Source: an uncultured Lachnospiraceae bacterium
Lineage (GTDB): Bacteria; Bacillota; Clostridia; Lachnospirales; Lachnospiraceae
DNA length: 27,296 bases
Assembly (NCBI GenBank): GCA_910580005.1
Contig: CAJTXH010000025.1
Coordinates: 1 to 27,296 of the forward strand
Direction: 5' to 3'
The notes below the pieces were generated by a model. The model saw only the letters and a program-made list of their open reading frames with translations, was not told the DNA's origin and made no database searches. Positions 1-8,330 of the stretch are shown piece after piece (position 1 is the first letter of the stretch; every line of letters begins with the position of its first letter). Both the position numbers and the translations under genes were made by a program.

Positions 1-1770
1 GAAGTACTAGATAAGGCGCTTTTGCGTCCGGGACGTTTTGACAGAAGGATAATAGTAGAAAAGCCAGACCTTAAGGGCAGGGTTGATATATTAAAAGTAC
101 ATGCAAAAGATGTGCTTATGGATGATTCGGTTGACTTTGATGCAATAGCACTTGCTACAAGCGGCGCAGTAGGTTCAGACCTTGCCAATATGATAAATGA
201 AGCAGCTATTATGGCAGTAAGGGCAGGCAGAAGGTCTGTAAGCCAGTCTGATTTATTTGAGGCTGTAGAGGTCGTAATTGCGGGCAAGGAGAAAAAGGAC
301 AGGATACTTGGCAAGGAAGAGAAAAGAATTGTTGCATACCATGAAATCGGACATGCGCTTGTTTCTGCATTGCAGAAAAATTCAGAACCTGTACAAAAAA
401 TTACTATAGTCCCTAGGACAATGGGTTCGCTTGGGTATGTCATGCAAGTGCCAGAGGAAGAAAAGTATCTTATGAGCAAGGATGAGATACTTACACGTAT
501 AGTATCACTCTTCGGAGGGCGTGCAGCAGAACAGGTGGTATTTAATTCTATAACTACAGGTGCATCAAATGATATAGAAAAGGCTACACAGCTTGCAAGG
601 GCTATGGTAACACAGTATGGAATGACTGAGAAGTTTGGTATGATTGGGCTTGAATCCGTAGAAGGCAAATATCTTGACGGGCGTACTGTATTAAATTGTG
701 GTGATGCCACAGAAGCCCAGATAGATGAAGAAGTTATGCGTATACTTAAAGATTGCTACAACAAGGCTGAGGAGCTGTTATCAGGTGACAGGCCTGCACT
801 TGACAGCCTTGCAGAGTTTCTTATTGAGCATGAAACAATTACAGGTAAGGAGTTTATGAAGATTTTCCGTAAAGTTAAAGGCATTGAAGAACCAGAAGGG
901 GATAATTATGACATGCTTGTACTGGATGTTGATGGTACGCTTGTTGGTTCAGATAAACAGATTTCAGAAAAAACAAGGGAAGCAGTAATTGAAGCCCAGA
1001 AACGCGGCAAAACAGTTGCAATTGCATCAGGGCGTTCTATTGCAGGGATAAGGAAAACCGCTTCAAATATTGCACTTGAACAGTATGGCGGTTATGTAAT
1101 AGCTTACAATGGCACTACAGTAATAAATTGTAAGACAGGTGAATGTATTTATAACCAGATGGTATCACCAGAAATGGTTAAACCTGTTTATGAAGCCGCA
1201 AAAAAGGCTGGCGTAGGCATAGTTGTCTATAACGACAATACAAAAGAAATGGTTTCGGGAAATGGGCTTAATGAATATATAGAAATTGATGCAAAGGCAT
1301 GTAATGTTACAATAAATGAAACAAATGATTTTGTTAAGGCAATAAATTTCCCATTTAATAAATTCCTTTTAAGCGGCCCGCCAGAGTATATGGCAGAAGT
1401 TGAAAAAATTATGGACAGTGAATTTGGTGACAGAATGAATGTATTCAGGTCAGACCCATTTTATGTTGAACTGCTGCCAAGATATGTAGATAAGGGCGTT
1501 GCAGTTGAAAAGCTTATAAAACACCTTGAAATACCACGGGAAAAGATTATATGCATAGGTGACAGTTATAACGATATGCCAATGCTGCGTTTTGCAGGAA
1601 TGGGCGTGGCAATGGGAAATGCACAGCAGGAAGTTAAAGAAATGGCAGATTATATAACAGAATCAAATGATGAAGATGGAATAGTAAATGTTATAGATAA
1701 ATTTATGACACCAAAACCAGAAAAGGAAGATACAAGTAAAGAAGAAACCAAGGCGCTGCCAGAAAACTAA
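1..1770 (+). CDS. ftsH: FtsH metalloprotease fused to a Cof-type HAD phosphatase (5' end outside window)
   Basis: The frame is open from base 1, so the gene starts upstream. The first part is the FtsH C-terminal half: the second region of homology of the AAA+ module (RPGRFDRR), then the M41 protease with the zinc motif HEIGH (bases about 349-363) and the third ligand Asp in TTGASNDIEKAT. FtsH is a membrane-anchored ATP-dependent protease that degrades misfolded membrane proteins and regulators. At about base 900 the FtsH tail passes without a stop into a complete HAD hydrolase of the Cof/YidA type: motif I DVDGTL, motif II ASGRS, motif III Lys in YVDKGVA, motif IV GDSYNDMPML, ending in a charged tail. 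Such HADs dephosphorylate sugar phosphates or FMN-like molecules. An in-frame ATG at 913, preceded by AGAAGGGG at 894-901, could also start a free HAD protein. FtsH and HAD calls are firm; whether both are made as one chain is inferred. Confidence 0.9.
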   Translation, partial: EVLDKALLRPGRFDRRIIVEKPDLKGRVDILKVHAKDVLMDDSVDFDAIALATSGAVGSDLANMINEAAIMAVRAGRRSVSQSDLFEAVEVVIAGKEKKDRILGKEEKRIVAYHEIGHALVSALQKNSEPVQKITIVPRTMGSLGYVMQVPEEEKYLMSKDEILTRIVSLFGGRAAEQVVFNSITTGASNDIEKATQLARAMVTQYGMTEKFGMIGLESVEGKYLDGRTVLNCGDATEAQIDEEVMRILKDCYNKAEELLSGDRPALDSLAEFLIEHETITGKEFMKIFRKVKGIEEPEGDNYDMLVLDVDGTLVGSDKQISEKTREAVIEAQKRGKTVAIASGRSIAGIRKTASNIALEQYGGYVIAYNGTTVINCKTGECIYNQMVSPEMVKPVYEAAKKAGVGIVVYNDNTKEMVSGNGLNEYIEIDAKACNVTINETNDFVKAINFPFNKFLLSGPPEYMAEVEKIMDSEFGDRMNVFRSDPFYVELLPRYVDKGVAVEKLIKHLEIPREKIICIGDSYNDMPMLRFAGMGVAMGNAQQEVKEMADYITESNDEDGIVNVIDKFMTPKPEKEDTSKEETKALPEN

Positions 1771-1779
1771 TACTACAGC

Positions 1780-1812
1780 CAAGGGGCTTACCTTCACTAG
1801 GCAAGCCCCTTG
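1780..1812. terminator. Shared hairpin terminator between convergent genes
   Basis: Thirteen-base arms 1780-1792 and 1800-1812 (CAAGGGGCTTACC against GGCAAGCCCCTTG, one A/C mismatch) around a 7-nt loop. It lies 9 bases after the ftsH-HAD stop and 2 bases after the end of the convergent ABC permease, so it can serve both strands. The following T tract is weak on either side (CTTTATT on plus). Confidence 0.7.
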
Positions 1813-1814
1813 CT

Positions 1815-2471
1815 TTATTCGCCCGTTATCAGCGCCATTGGTGTATTTTTTCTAATTTTAAAGGATAACAGGCATGTTGCCAGAAATGTAAATAATACTA
1901 ATCCTGCGCCTGCTGTTATATTAAATGCCAGTGAAACTTTAAATGTACATTTTACTATCCCTATCCCGTTTAAGAATAATGCAGTAAGAGGGTTAATGAA
2001 TATTGAACTGGCAGTAATGCCAGCAATTGTTGAAATTATTACAGCAGGCATAAAGCTGGCGGCTGTCTGTAACATAAGCTGTCCTGTAGTGTATCCCATA
2101 GCTTTCATAATTCCATAATCTTTCTGTTTGCTGTTAAGCATTGTCCTGACAAGAAGGTACATTACAAATATAATTACTATTAAGCTTAGTATAAGGATAC
2201 CTGCTACAATAATTTCCATAAGTGTAACATAAATTGTGCCTGTCCCCTGCACTACCGCAAATATATTTACAGAATTTACCATGCCATCACCAAGCTTCTT
2301 TGATACATTCCTGTTGAATTTATCAATATCTGTACCATCTTCCAGATTAATATAATAATTTTCCTCTTGTAACACAGCCATGCGTTTGTAACCATCACTT
2401 GATAAAAGGCAGTCTTTTCCAAGATTATTGGAAATCTGAGTAAATCCTGAAATAATATATGGCGCTTCCAT
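1815..2471 (-). pseudogene. ABC transporter permease, 3' fragment behind an in-frame stop
   Basis: This open stretch of 218 codons is in the same frame as the 5' fragment ending at 2517. Translating through the TAA gives continuous permease-like sequence (VKYAK, stop, NRLKTGDEIILTAGG, then MEAPYIISGF). It holds the final FtsX-type membrane domain: hydrophobic segments ILILSLIVIIFVMYLLV, a following loop with YGIMKAMGYTTGQL (the usual FtsX cytoplasmic motif), and two further membrane helices, ending KNTPMALITGE. The ATG at 2471 has GGCAGGTGGG directly against it, too close for a good ribosome binding site, so separate translation is unlikely though not excluded. I read it as the tail of one broken gene rather than as a gene of its own. 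Confidence 0.8.
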
Positions 2472-2516
2472 CCCACCTGCCGTAAGTATAATTTCATCCC
2501 CTGTTTTTAACCGGTT

Positions 2517-4160
2517 TTATTTGGCATATTTAACGCCAACTGCTATTTCATTATCATATTTTGGAAATCTTCCCTCTATACATATATCCTGGTTATTAAC
2601 TTTTGAAAAATCATCTGATATAGTTGCGGCTAAAACGCTTCCTTCTTTATGCTGTACATTTACTGAATTGTAAAGATAAGCTTTCTGCACATTACTGTCC
2701 TCTTCCATTATCTGCATAAACTTTTCCCTGTAACTGGCTTTTATATTAATTGAGGAATCCGCTACTTCTCCAACAACCATATTAATAAATGGATTGATAT
2801 CAATAAACATATTAGTTACCATAAGCCCTGAAAATACTATGATAAGTGAAAGTGCAAGCATTGTAATGCATATTATGATATTCCGCTTAACTCCTGAAAA
2901 AGTTATTTTAAGTGCAAGTGCCATATGTAATGGTGCTTTTGTTGTTTCAAGCGGTATATGGTTACGTTTAAAATTATGTGTCTGTATACCCTGCCGTATT
3001 GCAACAACTGGTTCTATTTTCTTTACCCTGTGCGATGAAAACCATACAACAAACAATACAGTTCCTGAAATAAAGGCAACCGCCAGAATAAACGGCAAAG
3101 GCAGAAACCTGGTTTTATATGGAATACCTGTCTGCGAAACCATCATTGTATTTATAGCAGGAAAAAGGCTGTATGAAAAGCCTGCACCAAAAACAGCAGT
3201 TATAAATGTAATTCCAAAAAATTGCAATACAAGGGCTGAAACTATCTGCCTGCTTACATAACCTTCTGCTTTTAATACACCAATACTCTTCATATTTTCC
3301 TGTATATAATTGGTTACATTGGAAGATATAACCACAAGTACAATAAGGGTTATCAAAAAAGCCATCAGGCTTATAACTTCTGAACATATCATCTGCGAAA
3401 TATAACGTGAAGAGGATATAAGCGCATAAGAATTGCTTGCAGCATATACCCGTGGATATGCTTTAGAAAGCTTATCCTTTATATCTGCCTCAAAGCTTTC
3501 ACTTCCAAGCTTGTCTTTCATCCTTACTGGAACAAAATAAGATTTTTCTGCATATCCATTTTCTTCCAGCTCCTTATACTTATCTCCTGTAAGCAGCATT
3601 GCACAAAAACCGCAGTTATGTGAACCTGCCATTACACTATTTGTAAAACCACATATTGTATAATCTATTGTTTTGTTTCCGATTTTAAAGCTTATAGTTC
3701 CCCCTGTTTTTATATCCTTGTCTGTAGAATAAATTACAGGAAGGTATACACCACTTTTCTGGTTTCCTTCTTCTATAATTTCAATCCTTTCTACTTTATG
3801 TTTTATTGCCTTTTCTTTATTAAGGAATATAAATTCTGTACTTATATTTCCGCCATTGTAATGAAATGAACCAGTTGCATCCATTGCATTATTTATGCTA
3901 AATTGTGTTGTACGGCTGTCTTTCCTGAGCGTTTCTGAAATAAAACCCTTAACCTCCGGGCTGCTGCTTTTTACTGAAAGTGTAACATGCCCTGCATTTA
4001 ATTTATCATGGTAACGGTCAAAATTGCACTTATAATCCATAGACAGCATCAGCCATAAATTTAACATTAATGCTGCAAAAAATACAAGGGCAACTGTTGC
4101 TATAGTCTGCCATTTTGCCCTGCATATATTTGAATGGGCAATAAGAAAATATTTTCCCAT
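2517..4160 (-). pseudogene. ABC transporter permease (MacB/FtsX type), 5' fragment ending at a premature TAA
   Basis: The start is the ATG at 4160, one base after the ATPase stop and behind GGGGTGG; the longer open frame to 4235 lies inside the ATPase gene. The fragment encodes 547 residues: one membrane helix at about 19-41, a large outside domain to about 240, then an FtsX domain with three helices (EVISLMAFLITLIVLVV; GVLKAEGYVSRQ is the cytoplasmic motif), a fourth helix of the second half (IIICITMLALSLIIVFSGLM) and part of a second outside domain. An intact gene to 1815 would give about 781 codons, a usual size for permeases with two FtsX domains that export or flip peptides and lipids. 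The TAA at 2519-2517 removes the last membrane block, so the transporter is probably inactive. A sense codon one base away (TTA, CAA, AAA or GAA) would repair it. Confidence 0.85.
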
Positions 4161-4161
4161 A

Positions 4162-4920
4162 CTACCACCCCATTTCTTCAAGAAAACCTGACAGCTTTCT
4201 ATGCCGTCCTTCATCCCCATGTTTATACTTTCCAAGAAGGCACTCCCCTAAAATTATGCCATCTTTAAGGTATAAAATGCGGTCTCCGCGCCTGGCAGAA
4301 CGCATATCATGTGTAACCATAACTACACTCTGTCCCTGTTCATTAAATTTAGTAAGGGTATCAAGCACATCAAGCCCTGTCTTTGAATTAAGCGCTCCCG
4401 TAGGCTCATCAGCAAAAAGGATTTCTGGTGAATTAATTAATGCCCTGACAATGCCGGAGCGCTGTGCCTCGCCCCCTGAAACCTGTGCTGGAAATTTTTT
4501 CTGTGTTTCCTCTGGTATGCCGACAGCCTGGAACAATTCCTTCGCACGCTTTATAATTGCCTTTTTATCCCTGTTAATAAGAAACCCTGATGAAAGCACA
4601 TTATCCATTATGCTCATGCTTTCAAGCAGGTAAATCTGCTGGAACACAAAACCACAGTGCCTGCGCCTGAATACCGCAAGCTGGTCGGGTGTCCAGCCGG
4701 ATATAACTTTATCTCCAAATGTAATTGTACCAAGTGAGGGTTTATCCATTCCTGAAAGCGCATACATAAGAGTGGATTTTCCTGCCCCGCTTGCACCCAT
4801 TATTACTGTAAAGCTTCCTTTATATAGCTCTAAATCAATATTTTTCAGAACATGCTGCAAAGTTCCTCCGCTGGAAAACGACTTGCTTAATTTAGCAGTT
4901 TTTAAAAGTATTTTTTCCAT
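4162..4920 (-). CDS. ABC transporter ATP-binding protein (MacB/LolD-like family)
   Basis: A 252-residue ATPase that would power the adjacent FtsX-type permease at the inner face of the membrane. Walker A is GASGAGKST at residues 42-50, the Q-loop is FQQ at 93-95, the signature is VSGGE at 147-151, Walker B is ILFADE at 167-172 followed by PTGALNS, and the H-loop His is 204. These features, and the pairing with a single long permease, fit the MacB/BceA/VEX group that exports or detoxifies peptides, lipids or antibiotics; the substrate cannot be read. The start is supported by AAGGGGG six bases before the ATG. The gene is complete, but its permease partner is interrupted, so it may be left without a function. 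A promoter with phased repeats lies upstream. Confidence 0.93.
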   Translation of the reverse strand: MEKILLKTAKLSKSFSSGGTLQHVLKNIDLELYKGSFTVIMGASGAGKSTLMYALSGMDKPSLGTITFGDKVISGWTPDQLAVFRRRHCGFVFQQIYLLESMSIMDNVLSSGFLINRDKKAIIKRAKELFQAVGIPEETQKKFPAQVSGGEAQRSGIVRALINSPEILFADEPTGALNSKTGLDVLDTLTKFNEQGQSVVMVTHDMRSARRGDRILYLKDGIILGECLLGKYKHGDEGRHRKLSGFLEEMGW

Positions 4921-4967
4921 AATAATCCCCCTTTTTAGAATTTATTTTATTGCCTTCTGTCAATTCT

Positions 4968-5023
4968 ATTCTACTTTTCAAGCCCTTAAATGTCTTTAGC
5001 CAATCCTTAAATAATCCTTAAAT
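4968..5023 (-). promoter_or_regulatory. Promoter of the ABC operon with four phased direct repeats
   Basis: CCTTAAAT occurs exactly at 4984, 5005 and 5016, and a weaker copy (CTTTAG) begins at 4994. The steps are 10, 11 and 11 bases, one turn of the helix. On the minus strand the last repeat ends 10 bases before TAGAAT (4973-4968), a good -10 box, while no usual -35 box is present; the repeats cover that position. This layout is typical of activator sites bound by OmpR/PhoB-type dimers. The regulator is not identified; the pair at 13076-15030 is one candidate only. Confidence 0.55.
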
Positions 5024-5084
5024 ATTATATAAGTGCTGGATGGCTGGATAGTAATAGAATTTTTAGTTAATGCTTTATGAAAAG

Positions 5085-5113
5085 TTGCATATAAGCAAGA
5101 TATATTGTATACT
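5085..5113 (+). promoter_or_regulatory. Promoter of the amidase operon
   Basis: TTGCAT (5085-5090), a 17-base spacer and TATACT (5108-5113) form a good sigma-A promoter about 100 bases before the amidase start. The same bases also read GCATA, 16 bases, TATACTA, close to forespore sigma-F/G elements, so sporulation expression is an alternative. Confidence 0.6.
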
Positions 5114-5214
5114 AGATAACAGAGGCATTTTTTGTGCATATAATATATACGGTTTTAAATAACGATAGTAATGAATAATTAAATATTGATATATACACAT
5201 AAGACGGGGTAACG

Positions 5215-6345
5215 ATGAAAGAGAAAGAATGGCGGGGATTTGCAGTACAAAGCGTTGTGCTTCTTGTTATTGTACTGGCATTATCTGTTTTCCATCCAGG
5301 GAACATTATAAGTGAAAATGGCACAAAAGTTATGGCTGATGGTGCAACAGAAGACAAAAAGAGAGTTAAAAAGAAAGAGGCTTTACAAGAATATGAAGGG
5401 CCAGTCAGGACAGATGAAGCACATATAAAGGCACGTAGCAGTACATATATTAAAATACCAAAAACTGTGGTGCCGACAGGAGCATCAATATATTTAACAG
5501 ATAATTATATGAAACGGGGTATCAAGCTTGTTATTGGCGGTACAGCAGGAAAGAAGCTTAAAAAAGAGGATATTGCCAGGTATAATAATGGCAGCAAGTT
5601 TACTGGAAGCACCAGTAAAAAAAATAAAAAAGATATTGTGGAAAATATAAGTACAAGGTATTACCTTACTAAGAAAAAGAAATACAGGACGGTTTTTGAT
5701 TTTAAAACAAGACACCTGTATGTACCTGTACTTTATGAAACAGACACAGGATACTTTATTTCACTTGCAAGGCCTAGAGATGTATATGACAGGATAATAG
5801 TTTTAGATGCGGGGCATGGTGGTATTGATGAAGGGACTTCTTCTGCAAAAGGCCACCATGAAAAAGAATACACACTTCTTGTACTGCAGGAACTTAAAAA
5901 GCTTATGGACAAGACAAATATTAAGGTATATTATACACGCCTTAGTGACGAGAAAGTGACAAAGGCTGCCAGGACAGACCTTGCCAATAATCTGGAAGCA
6001 GACCTTTTTATAAGCATACACTGTAATTCATCAGAAAAAGGTGATGGAAAGGCTTATGGTGTAGAAACATTATATTCAAAAAGGAAACCTGTTAATTCAA
6101 GGCTTGGCAACAAGAAACTCTCACAGATACTGCTTGATAGTGTTGCAGAAGAGGTAGACAATAAAAAGCGTGGCGTTATAAGAAGGGAAGGGCTTTATAT
6201 TATGCATCATTCTGATGTTCCTGCATCAATTATAGAAATAGGGTATATGTCTAATAAGTCAGACTTAAAATATATATTAAGCAAGAGTGGCAGGAAAAAG
6301 GTTGCCAGAGGTATTTATAAAGGGATTATGGAGGCACTGGGATGA
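5215..6345 (+). CDS. N-acetylmuramoyl-L-alanine amidase (Amidase_3 family)
   Basis: A 376-residue cell-wall hydrolase that cuts the bond between N-acetylmuramic acid and L-alanine in peptidoglycan. Residues 10-26 form a membrane anchor or uncleaved signal, so it acts outside. A lysine-rich linker domain of unknown fold follows to about 190. The C-terminal third is the zinc amidase: VLDAGHGG (His201), HHEKE (Glu216), ISIHCN (His269) and the catalytic Glu341 in IIEIGYMSN. The start has ACGGGG about 7 bases upstream. The stop overlaps the rdgB start by four bases (ATGA), so the two are translationally coupled. Its place in front of rdgB and chemotaxis genes is unusual; a role in daughter-cell separation, flagellum insertion or sporulation is possible but not shown. 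Confidence 0.92.
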   Translation: MKEKEWRGFAVQSVVLLVIVLALSVFHPGNIISENGTKVMADGATEDKKRVKKKEALQEYEGPVRTDEAHIKARSSTYIKIPKTVVPTGASIYLTDNYMKRGIKLVIGGTAGKKLKKEDIARYNNGSKFTGSTSKKNKKDIVENISTRYYLTKKKKYRTVFDFKTRHLYVPVLYETDTGYFISLARPRDVYDRIIVLDAGHGGIDEGTSSAKGHHEKEYTLLVLQELKKLMDKTNIKVYYTRLSDEKVTKAARTDLANNLEADLFISIHCNSSEKGDGKAYGVETLYSKRKPVNSRLGNKKLSQILLDSVAEEVDNKKRGVIRREGLYIMHHSDVPASIIEIGYMSNKSDLKYILSKSGRKKVARGIYKGIMEALG

Positions 6346-6944
6346 AGAAAATTATTGTTGCTACCTGTAATGAACATAAAATAAAAGAAATACGTGAAAT
6401 TCTTGCAGGTGATGGCATAGAATATGTATCATTAAATGATGAAGGGCTGTCAGACATAAGTATTACAGAAGATGGCTCTACATTTAAAGAAAATGCAGTA
6501 ATAAAGGCAAAAACGGTATCAGAGGCTACAGGTTTAATGGTGCTTGCCGATGATTCAGGGCTTGAAGTTGATTATCTTGGAGGTGCCCCTGGGATTTATT
6601 CTGCCAGGTATATGGGTGAAGATACACCATACACAATTAAGAACAACCATATAATAGACCAGCTTAAAGATGCTAAAGGTGAAGAGCGAAGTGCAAGGTT
6701 TGTATGTGTAATGGCGTGTGCATTTCCTGGTGGAAGGGTTATTACCACAGAAGGAAAGGTAGAGGGCCGTATTGCATATGAGGAACAGGGGGAGAACGGT
6801 TTTGGATATGACCCTGTGTTTTATCTTCCTGAAAGAGGATGTACAACAGCACAATTAAGCCCAGAGGAGAAGAACAAATTAAGCCACAGGGGCAGGGCTT
6901 TAAGGGCGATGCATGGAAAGCTGTCAGAAGAAGGGATAATATAA
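6342..6944 (+). CDS. rdgB: XTP/dITP diphosphatase (RdgB/HAM1 family)
   Basis: The 200-residue protein has the family start IIVATCNEHKIKEIREIL, the central LADDSGLEVDYLGGAPGIYSAR motif region and the C-terminal FGYDPVFYLPE and LSHRGRAL motifs. RdgB hydrolyses non-canonical purine triphosphates (ITP, dITP, XTP) to the monophosphate and pyrophosphate, which keeps deaminated bases out of DNA and RNA; it is cytosolic and needs magnesium. Length is normal for the family. The start overlaps the amidase stop (ATGA) and the phosphodiesterase follows 5 bases after the stop, a combination of rdgB and yfcE-like genes that is common in Firmicutes and supports both calls. Confidence 0.96.
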   Translation: MKKIIVATCNEHKIKEIREILAGDGIEYVSLNDEGLSDISITEDGSTFKENAVIKAKTVSEATGLMVLADDSGLEVDYLGGAPGIYSARYMGEDTPYTIKNNHIIDQLKDAKGEERSARFVCVMACAFPGGRVITTEGKVEGRIAYEEQGENGFGYDPVFYLPERGCTTAQLSPEEKNKLSHRGRALRAMHGKLSEEGII

Positions 6945-6949
6945 CGCCT

Positions 6950-7432
6950 ATGAAAATATTAGTAGTAAGCGATACACATGGCAACAATACAAATCTCAGG
7001 AAGGCAGTAGCCAATATGGGAGAAAACCTTGATTTAATGGTACATCTGGGTGACTTTATGTGCCACCCGGATGTTATAAGGGAAATTGCAGGATGTCCTG
7101 TTGAAATTGTAAAAGGAAATTGTGATTCATTTACAGGTATCCAGCCAGCCAGGCTTATAGATATAGCAGGGCACAAAGCATTTATTACACATGGGCATAT
7201 ATATGGTGGCAACTGGGGGATAGGCACTATGAAGGATATTGCCAGGGAGAATGGGGCAGAAATAGTTATGTTTGGGCATACACATGAACCAGTAGTGGAT
7301 AAAACCCCTGGCATGACAGTAATAAATCCTGGCAGCCTGTCAAGGCCAAGGCAGGATGGCGGCAGACCTACATATATTGTTATGTCTGCCAGCGATAATG
7401 GAAGTATAGATTATTCAGTGGTATATATGTAA
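6950..7432 (+). CDS. Metallophosphoesterase, YfcE/MJ0936 family phosphodiesterase
   Basis: A 160-residue protein starting at the ATG at 6950, because the family signature ILVVSDTHGN follows at once; the open frame upstream lies within rdgB. Metal-binding motifs of the calcineurin-like fold are in order: SDTHGN, HLGDF, KGNCD, THGHIYG and FGHTHEP, followed by the typical INPGSLSRPR. Relatives are manganese-dependent phosphodiesterases active on small artificial substrates; the cellular substrate is not settled. AGAAGGG lies about 14 bases before the start, slightly far, so translation may be coupled to rdgB. It ends 48 bases before cheR. Confidence 0.93.
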   Translation: MKILVVSDTHGNNTNLRKAVANMGENLDLMVHLGDFMCHPDVIREIAGCPVEIVKGNCDSFTGIQPARLIDIAGHKAFITHGHIYGGNWGIGTMKDIARENGAEIVMFGHTHEPVVDKTPGMTVINPGSLSRPRQDGGRPTYIVMSASDNGSIDYSVVYM

Positions 7433-7444
7433 TAAAAGGATGGG

Positions 7445-7462
7445 AAAGCCAGGGCTGGCTTT
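7445..7462 (+). other. Small intergenic hairpin before cheR
   Basis: AAAGCCA (7445-7451) and TGGCTTT (7456-7462) with loop GGGC. It sits between the phosphodiesterase and cheR and ends about 10 bases before the cheR ribosome binding site. There is no T tract, so it is more likely an mRNA processing or stability element than a terminator. Confidence 0.4.
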
Positions 7463-7480
7463 AAAGGAATGAGGTGGAAC

Positions 7481-8287
7481 ATGCAGCTTACAGATAAAGA
7501 GTTTTCATGGATTGTATCATATGTTCATGGAAAATATGGAATTAACCTGTCACAAAAAAGGGTTTTAATTGCAGGAAGGCTTGAAAATTATCTTTTAAAG
7601 AATGGCTACCAGAGTTACAGTGAGTATATAGCTAAAGTGGAACAAGACCCGGCTGGCGAGGAAGCTACCAATATGATTAATGTACTTACTACAAACCATA
7701 CGTTTTTTATGAGGGAACCTGTGCATTTTGAATATATGCAGAAAGTAGCGCTTCCCTGGATAAAACAAAGTGCTGCTGCAAAAAAAGATGCAAGGGTATG
7801 GTCAGCGGCTGCCTCAACAGGTGAAGAGCCTTATGTAGTTGCAATGATATTGAAAGAATTTTTTGGAATGGACCCTGGATGGAATACACAGGTGCTTGCA
7901 ACAGATTTGTCAACGAGGGTACTTAAACATGCGATGGAAGGAAAGTACCTTGCGGAACAGATAGCACCACTGCCTGATAAATGGAAGAGAAAGTATTTTA
8001 CACGTGTTTCTAACGAAGAGTACCAGGTAAAAGCAGAATTAAGGAAAGAGTTAGTGTTCAGGCAGTTTAACCTTATGGATGATATTAAGTTTAAGGGGTT
8101 GTTCCATATAGTTTTTTTACGGAATGTTATGATATACTTTGATGAAGACACTAAAACAAAGCTTCTTAACAGGATTTACAGCCATATGGAACAGGGAGGT
8201 TTCCTGTTTATTGGGACAACAGAAAGCATAGATAAAGTAGCGACACCTTTTAAATATGTGCAGCCGTCAATTTACATGAAAAGATAA
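7481..8287 (+). CDS. cheR: Chemotaxis protein methyltransferase CheR
   Basis: CheR transfers methyl groups from S-adenosylmethionine to glutamates of chemoreceptors, setting adaptation. The start is the ATG at 7481 behind GAGGTGG; the ATG at 7469 has AAAGGA touching it and is less likely. The 268-residue product has the N-terminal all-helical CheR domain with the family motif TNHTFFMREP (71-80) and the SAM-binding Rossmann region starting VWSAAASTGEEPY (106-118), then HIVFLRNVMIYFD and the end FIGTTES. It is followed 43 bases later by cheB, its antagonist. No pentapeptide-binding TPR tail is present. Confidence 0.95.
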   Translation: MQLTDKEFSWIVSYVHGKYGINLSQKRVLIAGRLENYLLKNGYQSYSEYIAKVEQDPAGEEATNMINVLTTNHTFFMREPVHFEYMQKVALPWIKQSAAAKKDARVWSAAASTGEEPYVVAMILKEFFGMDPGWNTQVLATDLSTRVLKHAMEGKYLAEQIAPLPDKWKRKYFTRVSNEEYQVKAELRKELVFRQFNLMDDIKFKGLFHIVFLRNVMIYFDEDTKTKLLNRIYSHMEQGGFLFIGTTESIDKVATPFKYVQPSIYMKR

Positions 8288-8330
8288 ATGGTGGTGTTAA
8301 ACTAAATTTAAAGAAGGGATGTAAGATTAT

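Noticed and set aside
1815..2471. The permease 3' part as an independent small permease gene
   Set aside because: It is in the same frame and continues the same fold after one stop; the possible ATG at 2471 lacks a properly spaced ribosome binding site.
4984..5023. Assignment of the phased repeats to the regulator at 13076-13753
   Set aside because: The genes lie 8 kb apart, the regulator has no such repeats before its own gene, and the kinase is not of the ABC-linked type; kept only as a candidate.
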